Assembly (NCBI RefSeq): GCF_900199435.1
Contig: NZ_OAML01000003.1
Coordinates: 1,071,166-1,135,165 of the forward strand
DNA length: 64,000 bases
Direction: 5' to 3'
From: Pygmaiobacter massiliensis
Lineage (GTDB): Bacteria > Bacillota > Clostridia > Oscillospirales > Ruminococcaceae
This document shows positions 7,108-14,601 of this stretch, one piece after another. The notes under the pieces were generated by a model. The model had not been told where the DNA came from and did no database searches. It saw nothing but the letters and a program-made list of their open reading frames with translations. The translations under genes were made by a program, and so were the position numbers. Each line of letters begins with the position of its first letter. Position 1 is the stretch's first letter.

Positions 7108-9000
7108 GTGCCTTTTTTAATGATAACATCATTGCTGCTGCTTTTTGCAGTGGCAATGATGCAAATAAGCAAACAGAAATTTACATATTGCCTGCCCCTG
7201 GTCTGCTTTTTAATCATTATAAGCAGCTATCTTTTGGCGGTGCTTGGTGGCTTGTGGCTTGCGCCTGGGTTGCTGCGCGGCTTGGCTGTGGCTGCCTTGC
7301 TTTATTGCATTTATGCCTTTTTCAAAACGAAAACGCTTACCGTGCGCGAGGTCGGCTTTGCGATGATGGCGTTTTGTGTATTTGCGGCCTTACTTTGGTG
7401 GCTTTGCCGCGGCAGAATATTTTTTGACTGGGACGAGTTTTCTCATTGGGGCTCTTCCGTTAAAATCATGTATTACAGCGATGAGCTGTACAGCGCTCCT
7501 GCTTCCAGCGATTTATTTAAGTCTTATCCACCGGCGCTTGCATTGCTGCAATATGTTTTGCTCAAAACCTTGGGCTTGCCGTTTCGTGAAGATGCTGTTA
7601 TGTTATCCGGCGCATTACTTTCGGCATCTATGCTACTGTATCCGCTTGGGGCTATTTCTGCAAAAAAGCGCCCGGTGGGTGCACTGCTTAGCTGTGCAGT
7701 TTTGGTGCTTGCACCGGCGGTTGCAACAGACCACCCATATTATCAGGTTGCCGTAGAAATGCCGATGGGGATTTTAGTAGCCTTTTTGCTGCTTGTGACT
7801 TTTTTGCCCGGTAAAACAAGGCCACGACTTTTTCTCGTTAACATGGGCTGTTTTGTATTAACTTTGCTCAAGGGTACTGGCGCGGGGCTTGCTGTACTGT
7901 GCTGCTACGTCGTAATGCTTGTATTGTACAAAGAGTTGGCTGGGCAGGAGCAGTTGCAGCACAAGCGCGCATTGCGCTCGCTGCTTGCTGTTAGCCCGCT
8001 TTTGGCGGTTGCAGCGGCCAAGCTTTCGTGGAAGCTATACCTTGCTGCGGTAGGGGTAGCAGAGCGCTGGCAGGTGCAGACAACAGTAGGGGACATATGG
8101 TCGCTACTGACAGGTCGCAGCACAGGTTACCGTGCGAAAGTACTTACAAAATTCAAAACAGACTTGTTTATCACTGGTGCTTATGGCCCGGGACAATTTG
8201 CTTCACCGGTTTGCTGGGTGCTGGTGCCGCTACTTGCTGGCGTACTCGTCTGCTTGCTGCGCCCTAAAAATGAAAGAAAAAGAATTTGCATAGCGTTTGC
8301 CGGTAGCGCAGGCCTCTTTTTAGCGTTTGTTGTGTCTCTGCTTGCAAGTTATTTGTTTGCATTTGACCCAGAAGAGGCAGTAGTTCTGGCGTCTTTTTAC
8401 CGTTACCTTTCTTCGCTTATTACTTCAATGGTGGTTTTTGCGGCGGGGATGCTTTGCTGGGCACTGTGCGCAGCGGAGAAAAAGAGCCTGCAGTTCACAT
8501 TGGCAGTGTTGGCGGCAGCACTGGTCCTTCCGTTTGCGACCAGTCGCAATTTTGTCACTCTTTTGCTGAACGCCCCAACGGCAGCGGCACAAACGCACCA
8601 CGACCGCTATCTTTACCAGCGCACGGCTGCATATATTCGTCAGCTGGGGCAGTCAGATCCGCGCCTTTATCTGATTACCGCAAACGATGCAGGCAAAACA
8701 CAGCTGATTGTAGGCTATGAGCTGCTGCCGCAAACTTTGCCTGAACAGGCAACAATCATCGCGGCAGAACCTTCCGAAGAACCGTGGGTCAAGCAATACA
8801 GCGCCGAAGAGTGGAGTCAGCTGTTGGCCAAAGAATATGACTATGTATATATCCATTGCCCGGAAGACCAGTTTGTGCGGGATTACATTTCTGTTTTTGA
8901 GGACGAAAGTCAGGTTGTAGTAGACAGAATGTTTGAAGTGGTACAGCAGCCAGACGGAACGGCAAAACTGCGTCGCATTATGATGGAGCCGGTGCAATAA
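7108..9000 (+). CDS. polytopic membrane protein, GT-C glycosyltransferase-like
   Basis: 630 residues with about 11-12 hydrophobic segments and a soluble C-terminal part of about 140 residues. The first long extracytoplasmic loop carries an acidic cluster, FFDWDEFSHWG (Asp107, Asp109, Glu110), where GT-C enzymes (GT39/GT83-type lipid-linked sugar transferases) place their catalytic acid. A conserved-looking SYPPALALLQYV follows. I do not recognise a named family, so enzymatic activity is an inference from topology and the acidic motif. The start is GTG at 7108, 7 bases after AGGAGG. The gene stands alone between terminators. A flippase-like or polymer ligase role is an alternative. Confidence 0.6.
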   Translation: MPFLMITSLLLLFAVAMMQISKQKFTYCLPLVCFLIIISSYLLAVLGGLWLAPGLLRGLAVAALLYCIYAFFKTKTLTVREVGFAMMAFCVFAALLWWLCRGRIFFDWDEFSHWGSSVKIMYYSDELYSAPASSDLFKSYPPALALLQYVLLKTLGLPFREDAVMLSGALLSASMLLYPLGAISAKKRPVGALLSCAVLVLAPAVATDHPYYQVAVEMPMGILVAFLLLVTFLPGKTRPRLFLVNMGCFVLTLLKGTGAGLAVLCCYVVMLVLYKELAGQEQLQHKRALRSLLAVSPLLAVAAAKLSWKLYLAAVGVAERWQVQTTVGDIWSLLTGRSTGYRAKVLTKFKTDLFITGAYGPGQFASPVCWVLVPLLAGVLVCLLRPKNERKRICIAFAGSAGLFLAFVVSLLASYLFAFDPEEAVVLASFYRYLSSLITSMVVFAAGMLCWALCAAEKKSLQFTLAVLAAALVLPFATSRNFVTLLLNAPTAAAQTHHDRYLYQRTAAYIRQLGQSDPRLYLITANDAGKTQLIVGYELLPQTLPEQATIIAAEPSEEPWVKQYSAEEWSQLLAKEYDYVYIHCPEDQFVRDYISVFEDESQVVVDRMFEVVQQPDGTAKLRRIMMEPVQ

Positions 9001-9030
9001 ATCATTTTTTTATTTATAAATTATCCAATA

Positions 9031-9065
9031 AAAGCCGGGGCAGACGATAATGCTCCGGCTTTTTG
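9031..9065 (+). terminator. intrinsic terminator after the GT-C-like gene
   Basis: Arms AAAGCCGGGGC and GCTCCGGCTTT (one G-T pair) around AGACGATAAT, then TTTTT. Confidence 0.85.
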
Positions 9066-9096
9066 TGCTTTCGCTTCAAGCAATTCTGGGCATGCA

Positions 9097-9125
9097 AAGA
9101 CAAATGGGACAGAATATGATACAAT
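9097..9125 (+). promoter_or_regulatory. candidate promoter of the NSS transporter gene
   Basis: AAGACA at 9097-9102 and TACAAT at 9120-9125 spaced by 17, with an extended -10 TG at 9117-9118. The transcript would start near 9132, at the edge of the inverted repeat 9133-9148. Confidence 0.5.
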
Positions 9126-9132
9126 AAAACTT

Positions 9133-9148
9133 CTGGCATAAGTGCCAG
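9133..9148. promoter_or_regulatory. perfect inverted repeat at the predicted transcription start
   Basis: CTGGCA TAAG TGCCAG, a perfect palindrome with a 4-base centre just downstream of the -10 element. This is a typical position for a repressor operator; a short RNA hairpin at the transcript 5' end is the alternative. Confidence 0.5.
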
Positions 9149-9231
9149 TGAGAATTTTGCAATTTACGCAGAGCCGCGTATAAGCCGATGAGAAAACCAA
9201 ATGCGGATATGCTGAAATAGAGGAGAAACGG

Positions 9232-10581
9232 ATGAAACACGCTAAACATTCTGCTGGCAGAGCAAGGGATGGATTTCGCACAAAATGGGGATTTATATTA
9301 GCTTGTATCGGCTCAGCTGTGGGCATGGGCAATATTTGGTTATTCCCTGTGCGAGTGTCCGGATACGGCGGTGGCTCTTTTTTGCTGCCCTATTTCTTTT
9401 TTGTTATGGTTATCGGTTTTTCAGGGGTAATTGGCGAAATGGCGTTTGGCAGAGCGACCCGCTCGGGGCCGGTAGGGGCTTTTCAGCAAGCGGCACAGCG
9501 TAAAGGATGGTCTCAAAAAGTAGGCACAGTGCTGGGGCTAATTCCCGTTTTTGGCTCGATGGCACTTGCCATAGGCTATTCGGTCGTGGTGGGATGGATT
9601 GCCCGCTATACCGCCGGTGCGTACACGGGCAGCGGGCTTGCGCCTGAAACGGTCCAGCAGTTTGCCGACCGATTTAACGATACCGCACAAAGCTTTGGCA
9701 ATACCTTTTGGCAACTTGTAGGGCTTGCAATTGTATTTTTTATTGTGGTCGCAGGGGTGGCAGGTGGCATTGAAAAAGTCAACAAAGTGCTAATGCCTCT
9801 CTTTTTCGTGATGTTTTTGGGCATTGCTGTTTATGTGGCGTTACAGCCGGGCGCAGCGGCAGGTTACCGCTATATGTTCACGGTTGACCCTGTGCTGCTT
9901 GCAGACCCTAAAACTTGGATTTACGCGCTGGGACAAGCATTTTTCTCTCTCTCGCTTGCGGGCAACGGAACTTTAGTGTATGGTTCGTACCTCGATGACG
10001 AAGAGGATATTTTAAACGCCGCGTGGAAAGTTGCACTGTTTGATACCTTGGCGGCGCTGCTGGCGGCACTCGTGATTATCCCCGCCATGGCAACGGTAGG
10101 CGAAACCCTGACACAGGGCGGGCCGGGGCTGCTGTTCATCTTTTTGCCGCACCTGTTCCGCGGTATGCCCGGTGGGCGATTATTGATGATTGTGTTCTTT
10201 ACTGCGGTACTTTTTGCAGGGCTTACATCGCTCATTAACCTTTACGAAGCGCCGATTGTTACGTTACAACAAAAATTTACTTTGCCTCGGGCGAAAGCTG
10301 TAGCACTGGTGCTGGCGTTTGGTGCGCTGGTCAGCGTGGGCATCCAAGGCATTGTAGGCGGCTGGATGGATTTTGTTTCTATCTATCTTTGCCCGCTGGG
10401 CGCGGGGCTTGCGGGTGTTATGTTTTACTGGGTTTGCGGCAAAAGCTTTGCCCGCAACGAGCTGCAAAAGGGACGCAATAAACCCATTGGACGCTGGCTT
10501 GAGCCAATGACCCGATACCTTTTTTGTGGATTAACTGCCGTGGTATTTCTGCTCGGCATTTTTTATGGTGGCATTGGTTAA
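9232..10581 (+). CDS. sodium-dependent transporter, NSS/SNF family
   Basis: 449-residue transporter of the neurotransmitter:sodium symporter family, LeuT fold. The family signature in helix 1, GSAVGMGNIWLFPV at about residues 25-38, forms part of the Na+ and substrate sites. About 11 hydrophobic segments can be counted, one fewer than the canonical 12, as in many bacterial members such as TnaT/MhsT relatives. Substrates in bacteria are usually amino acids (tryptophan, tyrosine, leucine, alanine); none can be named here. AGAGGAG lies 7 bases before the ATG. It is a monocistronic unit with its own promoter, a palindromic candidate operator and a strong terminator. Confidence 0.93.
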   Translation: MKHAKHSAGRARDGFRTKWGFILACIGSAVGMGNIWLFPVRVSGYGGGSFLLPYFFFVMVIGFSGVIGEMAFGRATRSGPVGAFQQAAQRKGWSQKVGTVLGLIPVFGSMALAIGYSVVVGWIARYTAGAYTGSGLAPETVQQFADRFNDTAQSFGNTFWQLVGLAIVFFIVVAGVAGGIEKVNKVLMPLFFVMFLGIAVYVALQPGAAAGYRYMFTVDPVLLADPKTWIYALGQAFFSLSLAGNGTLVYGSYLDDEEDILNAAWKVALFDTLAALLAALVIIPAMATVGETLTQGGPGLLFIFLPHLFRGMPGGRLLMIVFFTAVLFAGLTSLINLYEAPIVTLQQKFTLPRAKAVALVLAFGALVSVGIQGIVGGWMDFVSIYLCPLGAGLAGVMFYWVCGKSFARNELQKGRNKPIGRWLEPMTRYLFCGLTAVVFLLGIFYGGIG

Positions 10582-10583
10582 CA

Positions 10584-10620
10584 AAAAACAGCTTTTTGCT
10601 TTATGCAAAGAGCTGTTTTT
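10584..10620 (+). terminator. intrinsic terminator after the NSS transporter
   Basis: Arms AAAAACAGCTTTTTGC and GCAAAGAGCTGTTTTT with one T-G pair around TTTAT, ending in T residues. Confidence 0.88.
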
Positions 10621-10632
10621 GCATTTTCAAGG

Positions 10633-10661
10633 TTGACAGCTTAGGTTTATTACGATAGACT
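10633..10661 (+). promoter_or_regulatory. promoter of the blaI-M56 operon
   Basis: Consensus TTGACA at 10633-10638 and TAGACT at 10656-10661 with 17-base spacing. The -10 lies inside the first palindromic operator, so bound repressor would block RNA polymerase. Confidence 0.65.
10645..10660. promoter_or_regulatory. operator 1, candidate BlaI-family site
   Basis: GTTTATTACGATAGAC, an imperfect palindrome overlapping the -10 element. It shares the GTTTAT...CGATA core with operator 2, 30 bases downstream (about three helical turns). Confidence 0.55.
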
Positions 10662-10675
10662 CAATAACAAGAAGG

Positions 10676-10689
10676 TTTATCGCGATAAA
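10676..10689. promoter_or_regulatory. operator 2, candidate BlaI-family site
   Basis: TTTATCGCGATAAA, a perfect 14-base palindrome between the predicted transcription start and the BlaI-like gene. It differs from the textbook BlaI/MecI core (TACA-N3-TGTA) but has a similar size and position. Confidence 0.6.
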
Positions 10690-10705
10690 TCAAAAGAGGT
10701 GCAGA

Positions 10706-11062
10706 ATGAAAACACAGCTGTTTGAAGCGGAATATCGTTTGATGGAAATCATCTGGGCGCAGGGCAGTGTCGGCTCTACAGAACTGGTGCGGCTTGCAGC
10801 AGAGCAGGTCGGCTGGAAAAAAAGCACAACCTACACGATGCTGCGCAAGCTAGGCGAGCGCGGTGTTTTGAAAAACGAAAATGCACATATTACGCCACTT
10901 GTCAGCCGCCAAGAGGTACTGCGCGCCGAAGGCGATGCGCTGGTGCAAAAAAGTGGCAGCCTGCCCGGGTTTTTTGCGGCATTTTTAAGTGGTAGAAAAT
11001 TGACAGAACAAGAAGCGGAGGAATTAAAAGCACTGATTGACCAGAGCAGAGAGGATGGCTAG
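10706..11062 (+). CDS. BlaI/MecI-family transcriptional repressor
   Basis: 118-residue winged-helix repressor. The N-terminal part matches the BlaI/MecI/CopY family: EAEYRLMEIIWAQGSVGSTE, then the recognition region KKSTTYTMLRKLGERGVL near residues 40-58. The C-terminal dimerisation part, SLPGFFAAFLSGRKLTEQEA, is where family members are cleaved by their partner protease. AGAGGTGC precedes the ATG. The M56 gene starts one base after the stop, the classic BlaI-BlaR1 pairing. Two palindromes sit on its promoter, implying autoregulation. The inducer need not be a beta-lactam, since no beta-lactamase is nearby. Confidence 0.92.
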   Translation: MKTQLFEAEYRLMEIIWAQGSVGSTELVRLAAEQVGWKKSTTYTMLRKLGERGVLKNENAHITPLVSRQEVLRAEGDALVQKSGSLPGFFAAFLSGRKLTEQEAEELKALIDQSREDG

Positions 11063-11063
11063 C

Positions 11064-12485
11064 ATGTGGTTATTTAGAAGCTTGTTTCTGAATACTCTTA
11101 ACAGTAGTGTTACAGCAAGCATTGTTATTTTAGTGCTTTTGCTGCTTCGTCCACTACTAAAAAAGCTGCCGCCACAAGCGGCCGGTCTTGCTTGGTGGCC
11201 TGTTTTTTGGGCGTTTTTCTATCCTTATATTTTTCACTTTTCCTTCGGCTTGCAGGCCCTTTTAGTGCCGCGCACGCAAGGGTTTGCTGGTGGCGACGGG
11301 GCAGAATATTTTCCTTCGGAGCTGTCGAGTGGTGGTACAACGCGCAAGATTTTACTCCCGGGAGGCATATCCTATCTGCCCGGTGACACGCCCGAACAGG
11401 CAATGCAGATTACCGAACGCATCTTTTTCTGGCTCGCGGTTGTTTGGATAGTCGGCATGGCGGTGTTTGCTGCAATTACGCTGTGGCGCAGTTTGACCCT
11501 AAAAAATTTGATGCAATTAAACGGAGCCCAGAAGCTGAGCGAGAAAGAAGCGAATGCGATACTAGCGCCTTACCGCTACCGTGCCCGCAACCATACCGAA
11601 ATCTGGTTTTCGCAAGGGCTGCCCACCAGTTTTGTTTATAATGGGTGGCGGAATTCGAAAATTTGCATTCAAGAAGAGTTGTCAGAGCATTATCGCGAGA
11701 TTGCAATAACACATGAGATATGTCATATCCATTGCTTTCACGATTATTGGAAATCTTTATTTTTTGCAGCTTGCGTGATACAGTGGTTTAATCCGCTTAT
11801 CTGGGTTGCTTATCGTATTTTTTGCCGAGACATCGAGCTCGCCTGCGATGAGGAAACGCTGCACCGGATTGGAAACGAGCGCAAAGCAGAATATGCTAAT
11901 ATGCTACTGGAACTTGCTTCAGCAAAACCGCTGTGGGGTACACCCACTGCTTTTGGCGAATGTGAGGCTGCGGTGCGCATCCGGCATTTAGTTCATTATC
12001 GTGAGCGTAATCCAGCGATGCGCTGGATTAGTACCGGCCTTGTGCTGGCACTTGGATTTTTGCTCATTGCAAACCCACCGCCGCGCGGCCCGCAAGAAGA
12101 GATACAAACGACCTTTGAGCAGTTTTACTGGAAAAGCATGAATTCTTCTTTCGATGAGGATTTAGCACCGCATGAGCTGCGCTTTGGTGCAAAGGCGGTT
12201 TGGGCAAAACCGCTAAGCGACGGGACCAATGACATGCGGCTGGGTTTTGAGGGATGGGACGGAAGCTGGACTGAGTACATTTTACGTTACAATGCCTTTA
12301 ATCAAACATGGAAGACGGAAGACGAGGATTATGGCAATGGGTCGTATTACTTTAAAGTCACCAGTCGCGAACGCCCGGAAGATTTTTCGGATTGGAAACT
12401 GATGGAGCAGGGAATGGAAATACCGGACTTTAAAAAAGAACCGGAAGGAGCTGAAAGTCAGCCCGCCGAGCCACCTGAGTCCTAG
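11064..12485 (+). CDS. BlaR1-like M56 membrane metallopeptidase with atypical sensor domain
   Basis: 473-residue sensor-transducer. Four hydrophobic segments are seen at about residues 16-34, 40-62, 118-141 and 319-337. The cytoplasmic zinc protease domain has HEICH (217-221) followed by a downstream CDEE motif (about 261-264), as in BlaR1/MecR1. Signal sensing should trigger cleavage of the neighbouring repressor. Unlike BlaR1 there is no penicillin-binding domain (no SxxK or KTG) after the last membrane helix. Instead there is an acidic, aromatic-rich extracytoplasmic part of about 130 residues (345-473) that I do not recognise. The ATG at 11064 is chosen (GAGAGG 9 bases upstream, 1 base after the blaI stop) over the ATG at 11055, which touches the GAGAGG. 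Confidence 0.87.
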   Translation: MWLFRSLFLNTLNSSVTASIVILVLLLLRPLLKKLPPQAAGLAWWPVFWAFFYPYIFHFSFGLQALLVPRTQGFAGGDGAEYFPSELSSGGTTRKILLPGGISYLPGDTPEQAMQITERIFFWLAVVWIVGMAVFAAITLWRSLTLKNLMQLNGAQKLSEKEANAILAPYRYRARNHTEIWFSQGLPTSFVYNGWRNSKICIQEELSEHYREIAITHEICHIHCFHDYWKSLFFAACVIQWFNPLIWVAYRIFCRDIELACDEETLHRIGNERKAEYANMLLELASAKPLWGTPTAFGECEAAVRIRHLVHYRERNPAMRWISTGLVLALGFLLIANPPPRGPQEEIQTTFEQFYWKSMNSSFDEDLAPHELRFGAKAVWAKPLSDGTNDMRLGFEGWDGSWTEYILRYNAFNQTWKTEDEDYGNGSYYFKVTSRERPEDFSDWKLMEQGMEIPDFKKEPEGAESQPAEPPES

Positions 12486-12547
12486 CAAGTGATGGCCCAA
12501 AAAAGTCGGCCACGGCACAAAGTGAAAAGACTTCTGTTTATAAAACG

Positions 12548-12577
12548 AGAGCCTGCGGATAGCCGCGGGCTCTTTTG
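12548..12577 (+). terminator. intrinsic terminator after the M56 gene
   Basis: Arms AGAGCCTGCGG and CCGCGGGCTCT (one T-G pair) around ATAG, then TTTTGTTTT. Confidence 0.88.
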
Positions 12578-12629
12578 TTTTGCAGTTCCTGAAATACACA
12601 ACAAAATTGATAAAGGCCGATGGCAGATT

Positions 12630-12685
12630 GACAAAATAAAATTGCAGGCAGCGCATCCCTCAAAAGAGAGAACGCCGCCTGCAAT
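12630..12685 (-). terminator. terminator of the hydrogenase operon
   Basis: Read on the minus strand, ATTGCAGGC pairs with GCCTGCAAT, with further partial pairing inside, and is followed by TTTTATTTTG. It lies about 90 bases beyond the hydA stop codon. Confidence 0.65.
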
Positions 12686-12771
12686 CAGGAGGGCAAGTAA
12701 TCATAGCTAATTAAAGAAAGCATAAAATCCCTGCATAAAATGCTGGGCAATCTGAAAAATAGGGCAAAGGA

Positions 12772-14511
12772 TTAGAATGCTTTGCGCTCTACATAGCAGG
12801 TGTGCAGCAGTTTATGTGCCCGTGGCTTGCCGGGACCATCTAAAAATTCGTCATAGATTTGCTTTGTTACAGGACTCTCGTGTGACATGCGAAGTTTTGA
12901 TTTTTTATCCAAATCGTAAAGAGCAGCACTGCGAAGTGTTTTCAAATCAACATAGTTGCGCACGCTGTCGCTTTGTAGTGGCTGGCCGCCGCCATTAATA
13001 CAGCCGCCGGGGCAGGCCATAATCTCCACCATGTGATACTCTTTTTCGCCCGATTGGACACGGCGCAGCACTTCGCGCGCATTAGCAAGCCCGGAGGCAA
13101 CTGCTACGTTGATGCGCAGTCCAGCAAGATCGTAGCTGGCTTCTTTGATGTCTGCTGTGCCGCGTACCTCTTTAAACTCCGGGACTTTTTTCAAATCACC
13201 GCCAAGGGTGACAGCAGCGGTACGCAGTGCAGCTTCCATCACACCGCCGGTGGCACCAAAAATAGCGCCAGCGCCCGAAGCAATGCCAAACGGATCGTCG
13301 AAAGCTTCGGCCTTTAAATCGCGCAGTTTAATGCCAGCGCCCTGAATCATTCTTGCAAGCTCACGAGTGGTGAGTGCAACATCGACATCCTGAAACTCGA
13401 AGGTGCGCAGTTCTTTTCTACCGATTTCAAACTTTTTGGCGGTGCAGGGAATGACACTGACCACGTATAAATCTTTCGGCTCAATGCGCATTTTCTGGCA
13501 GTAGTAGGTTTTCAGCAATGCGCCAAACATCTCTTGCGGAGATTTGCAGGTAGAAAGATGCGGCAGCATTTCGGGATAGTAATGTTCGCAAAACTTAACC
13601 CAGCCGGGGCAGCAGGAGGTAAACATCGGCAGTTCGCCCTTGCGTTGAATCCGCTCTACCAGCTCATGTGCTTCTTCAATAATGGTAAGGTCAGCGGTGA
13701 CGTCCATATTGAAGATGCCGTCTACACCCAGGCGGCGAATTGCGGCAACCATCTGTCCTTCTACATTGGTGCCGATGGGCAGGTCAAAACATTCGCCAAG
13801 CGTAGCTCGGATGGAGGGCGCGGTGAAGAACACAACTTTCTTTTGCGGGTCGCTGATGGCATCCCAGACCTCGTCAATCTGGCTTTTTTCGCTTAATGCG
13901 CCAACGGGGCAGGCAACGATGCACTGGCCGCAGCCTACACAAGGTGAATCTGCCAAGCTGCGCTCGAAAGCACAGCCCACATGTGCATGGTAGCCGCGCT
14001 GAATTGCACCAATCACCGAGACGGACTGCATGTTATTGCAAGCCGCAACACAGCGCATGCACTGGATACACTTGTTATTGTCCCGCACAACATAAGGGGC
14101 AAGCCCGTCAATGGGGTAATGCGTTTCTTCGGTGCGAAAACGGTCTTCGTCTACCGCATAGTCAAATGACAACTTTTTCAGTTCGCAGTGGTCGCTGCGC
14201 ACGCAAGAAAGGCATTTTTTGCGGTGGCTGGAGAGAATCAGCTCGATTGTGGTTTTTCGTGATTTACGCACTTTGGGAGTGTTGGTCAGCACCTCCATGC
14301 CCTCTTCTGCGGGACAAACGCAAGAAGCGACCAGCCCGTTGCGGCCTTTGATCTCTACTACGCAAACACGGCAGGCACCGATGCAGTTGAGATCTTTTAA
14401 AAAGCACAGTGAAGGAATTTCGATTTGGGCGGCTTTGGCTGCATCAAGAATCGATGAGCCGGCCGGTACCTCAACCGGAAATCCGTTGATTTTCAGATGA
14501 ATCATATCCAT
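12772..14511 (-). CDS. hydA: [FeFe] hydrogenase catalytic subunit (HydA/HndD type)
   Basis: 579-residue catalytic subunit. Domains in order: a 2Fe-2S domain (Cys36, 43/47, 50, 64), a His-ligated 4Fe-4S segment (HRKKCLSC...C, about 96-109), two 4Fe-4S clusters (CIQCMRCVAAC about 148-158 and CVGCGQCIVAC about 191-201), and the H-cluster domain with L1 TSCCPGW (298-304), L2 IPCTAKKFE (354-362) and L3 MACPGGCINGGGQP (498-511). The usual Met of L2 (MPCxxKxxE) is Ile here. Family role: couples H2 formation or uptake to NAD(H), with ferredoxin in electron-bifurcating enzymes. GGAAGG precedes the ATG by 8 bases. It is the last gene of hydC-hydB-hydA. The bifurcating role is inferred from the subunit set. 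Confidence 0.95.
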   Translation of the reverse strand: MDMIHLKINGFPVEVPAGSSILDAAKAAQIEIPSLCFLKDLNCIGACRVCVVEIKGRNGLVASCVCPAEEGMEVLTNTPKVRKSRKTTIELILSSHRKKCLSCVRSDHCELKKLSFDYAVDEDRFRTEETHYPIDGLAPYVVRDNNKCIQCMRCVAACNNMQSVSVIGAIQRGYHAHVGCAFERSLADSPCVGCGQCIVACPVGALSEKSQIDEVWDAISDPQKKVVFFTAPSIRATLGECFDLPIGTNVEGQMVAAIRRLGVDGIFNMDVTADLTIIEEAHELVERIQRKGELPMFTSCCPGWVKFCEHYYPEMLPHLSTCKSPQEMFGALLKTYYCQKMRIEPKDLYVVSVIPCTAKKFEIGRKELRTFEFQDVDVALTTRELARMIQGAGIKLRDLKAEAFDDPFGIASGAGAIFGATGGVMEAALRTAAVTLGGDLKKVPEFKEVRGTADIKEASYDLAGLRINVAVASGLANAREVLRRVQSGEKEYHMVEIMACPGGCINGGGQPLQSDSVRNYVDLKTLRSAALYDLDKKSKLRMSHESPVTKQIYDEFLDGPGKPRAHKLLHTCYVERKAF

Positions 14512-14601
14512 ATAGCAATCCTTCCTTTCTGGGGATAGCGTTTGTTTTGTCTGTTTTACAGCCTACTGCGGTGGCAGTTTAGCGGTAAAGGCAAAGGTCT
14601 G

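Noticed and set aside
9031-9332. 103-residue minus-strand frame over the terminator and the NSS start
   Set aside because: It overlaps a promoter, an operator-like palindrome and the transporter start, with no supporting motif.
10645-10689. Classical BlaI/MecI operator
   Set aside because: The palindromes lack the TACA-N3-TGTA core, so only a BlaI-type role by position is claimed.
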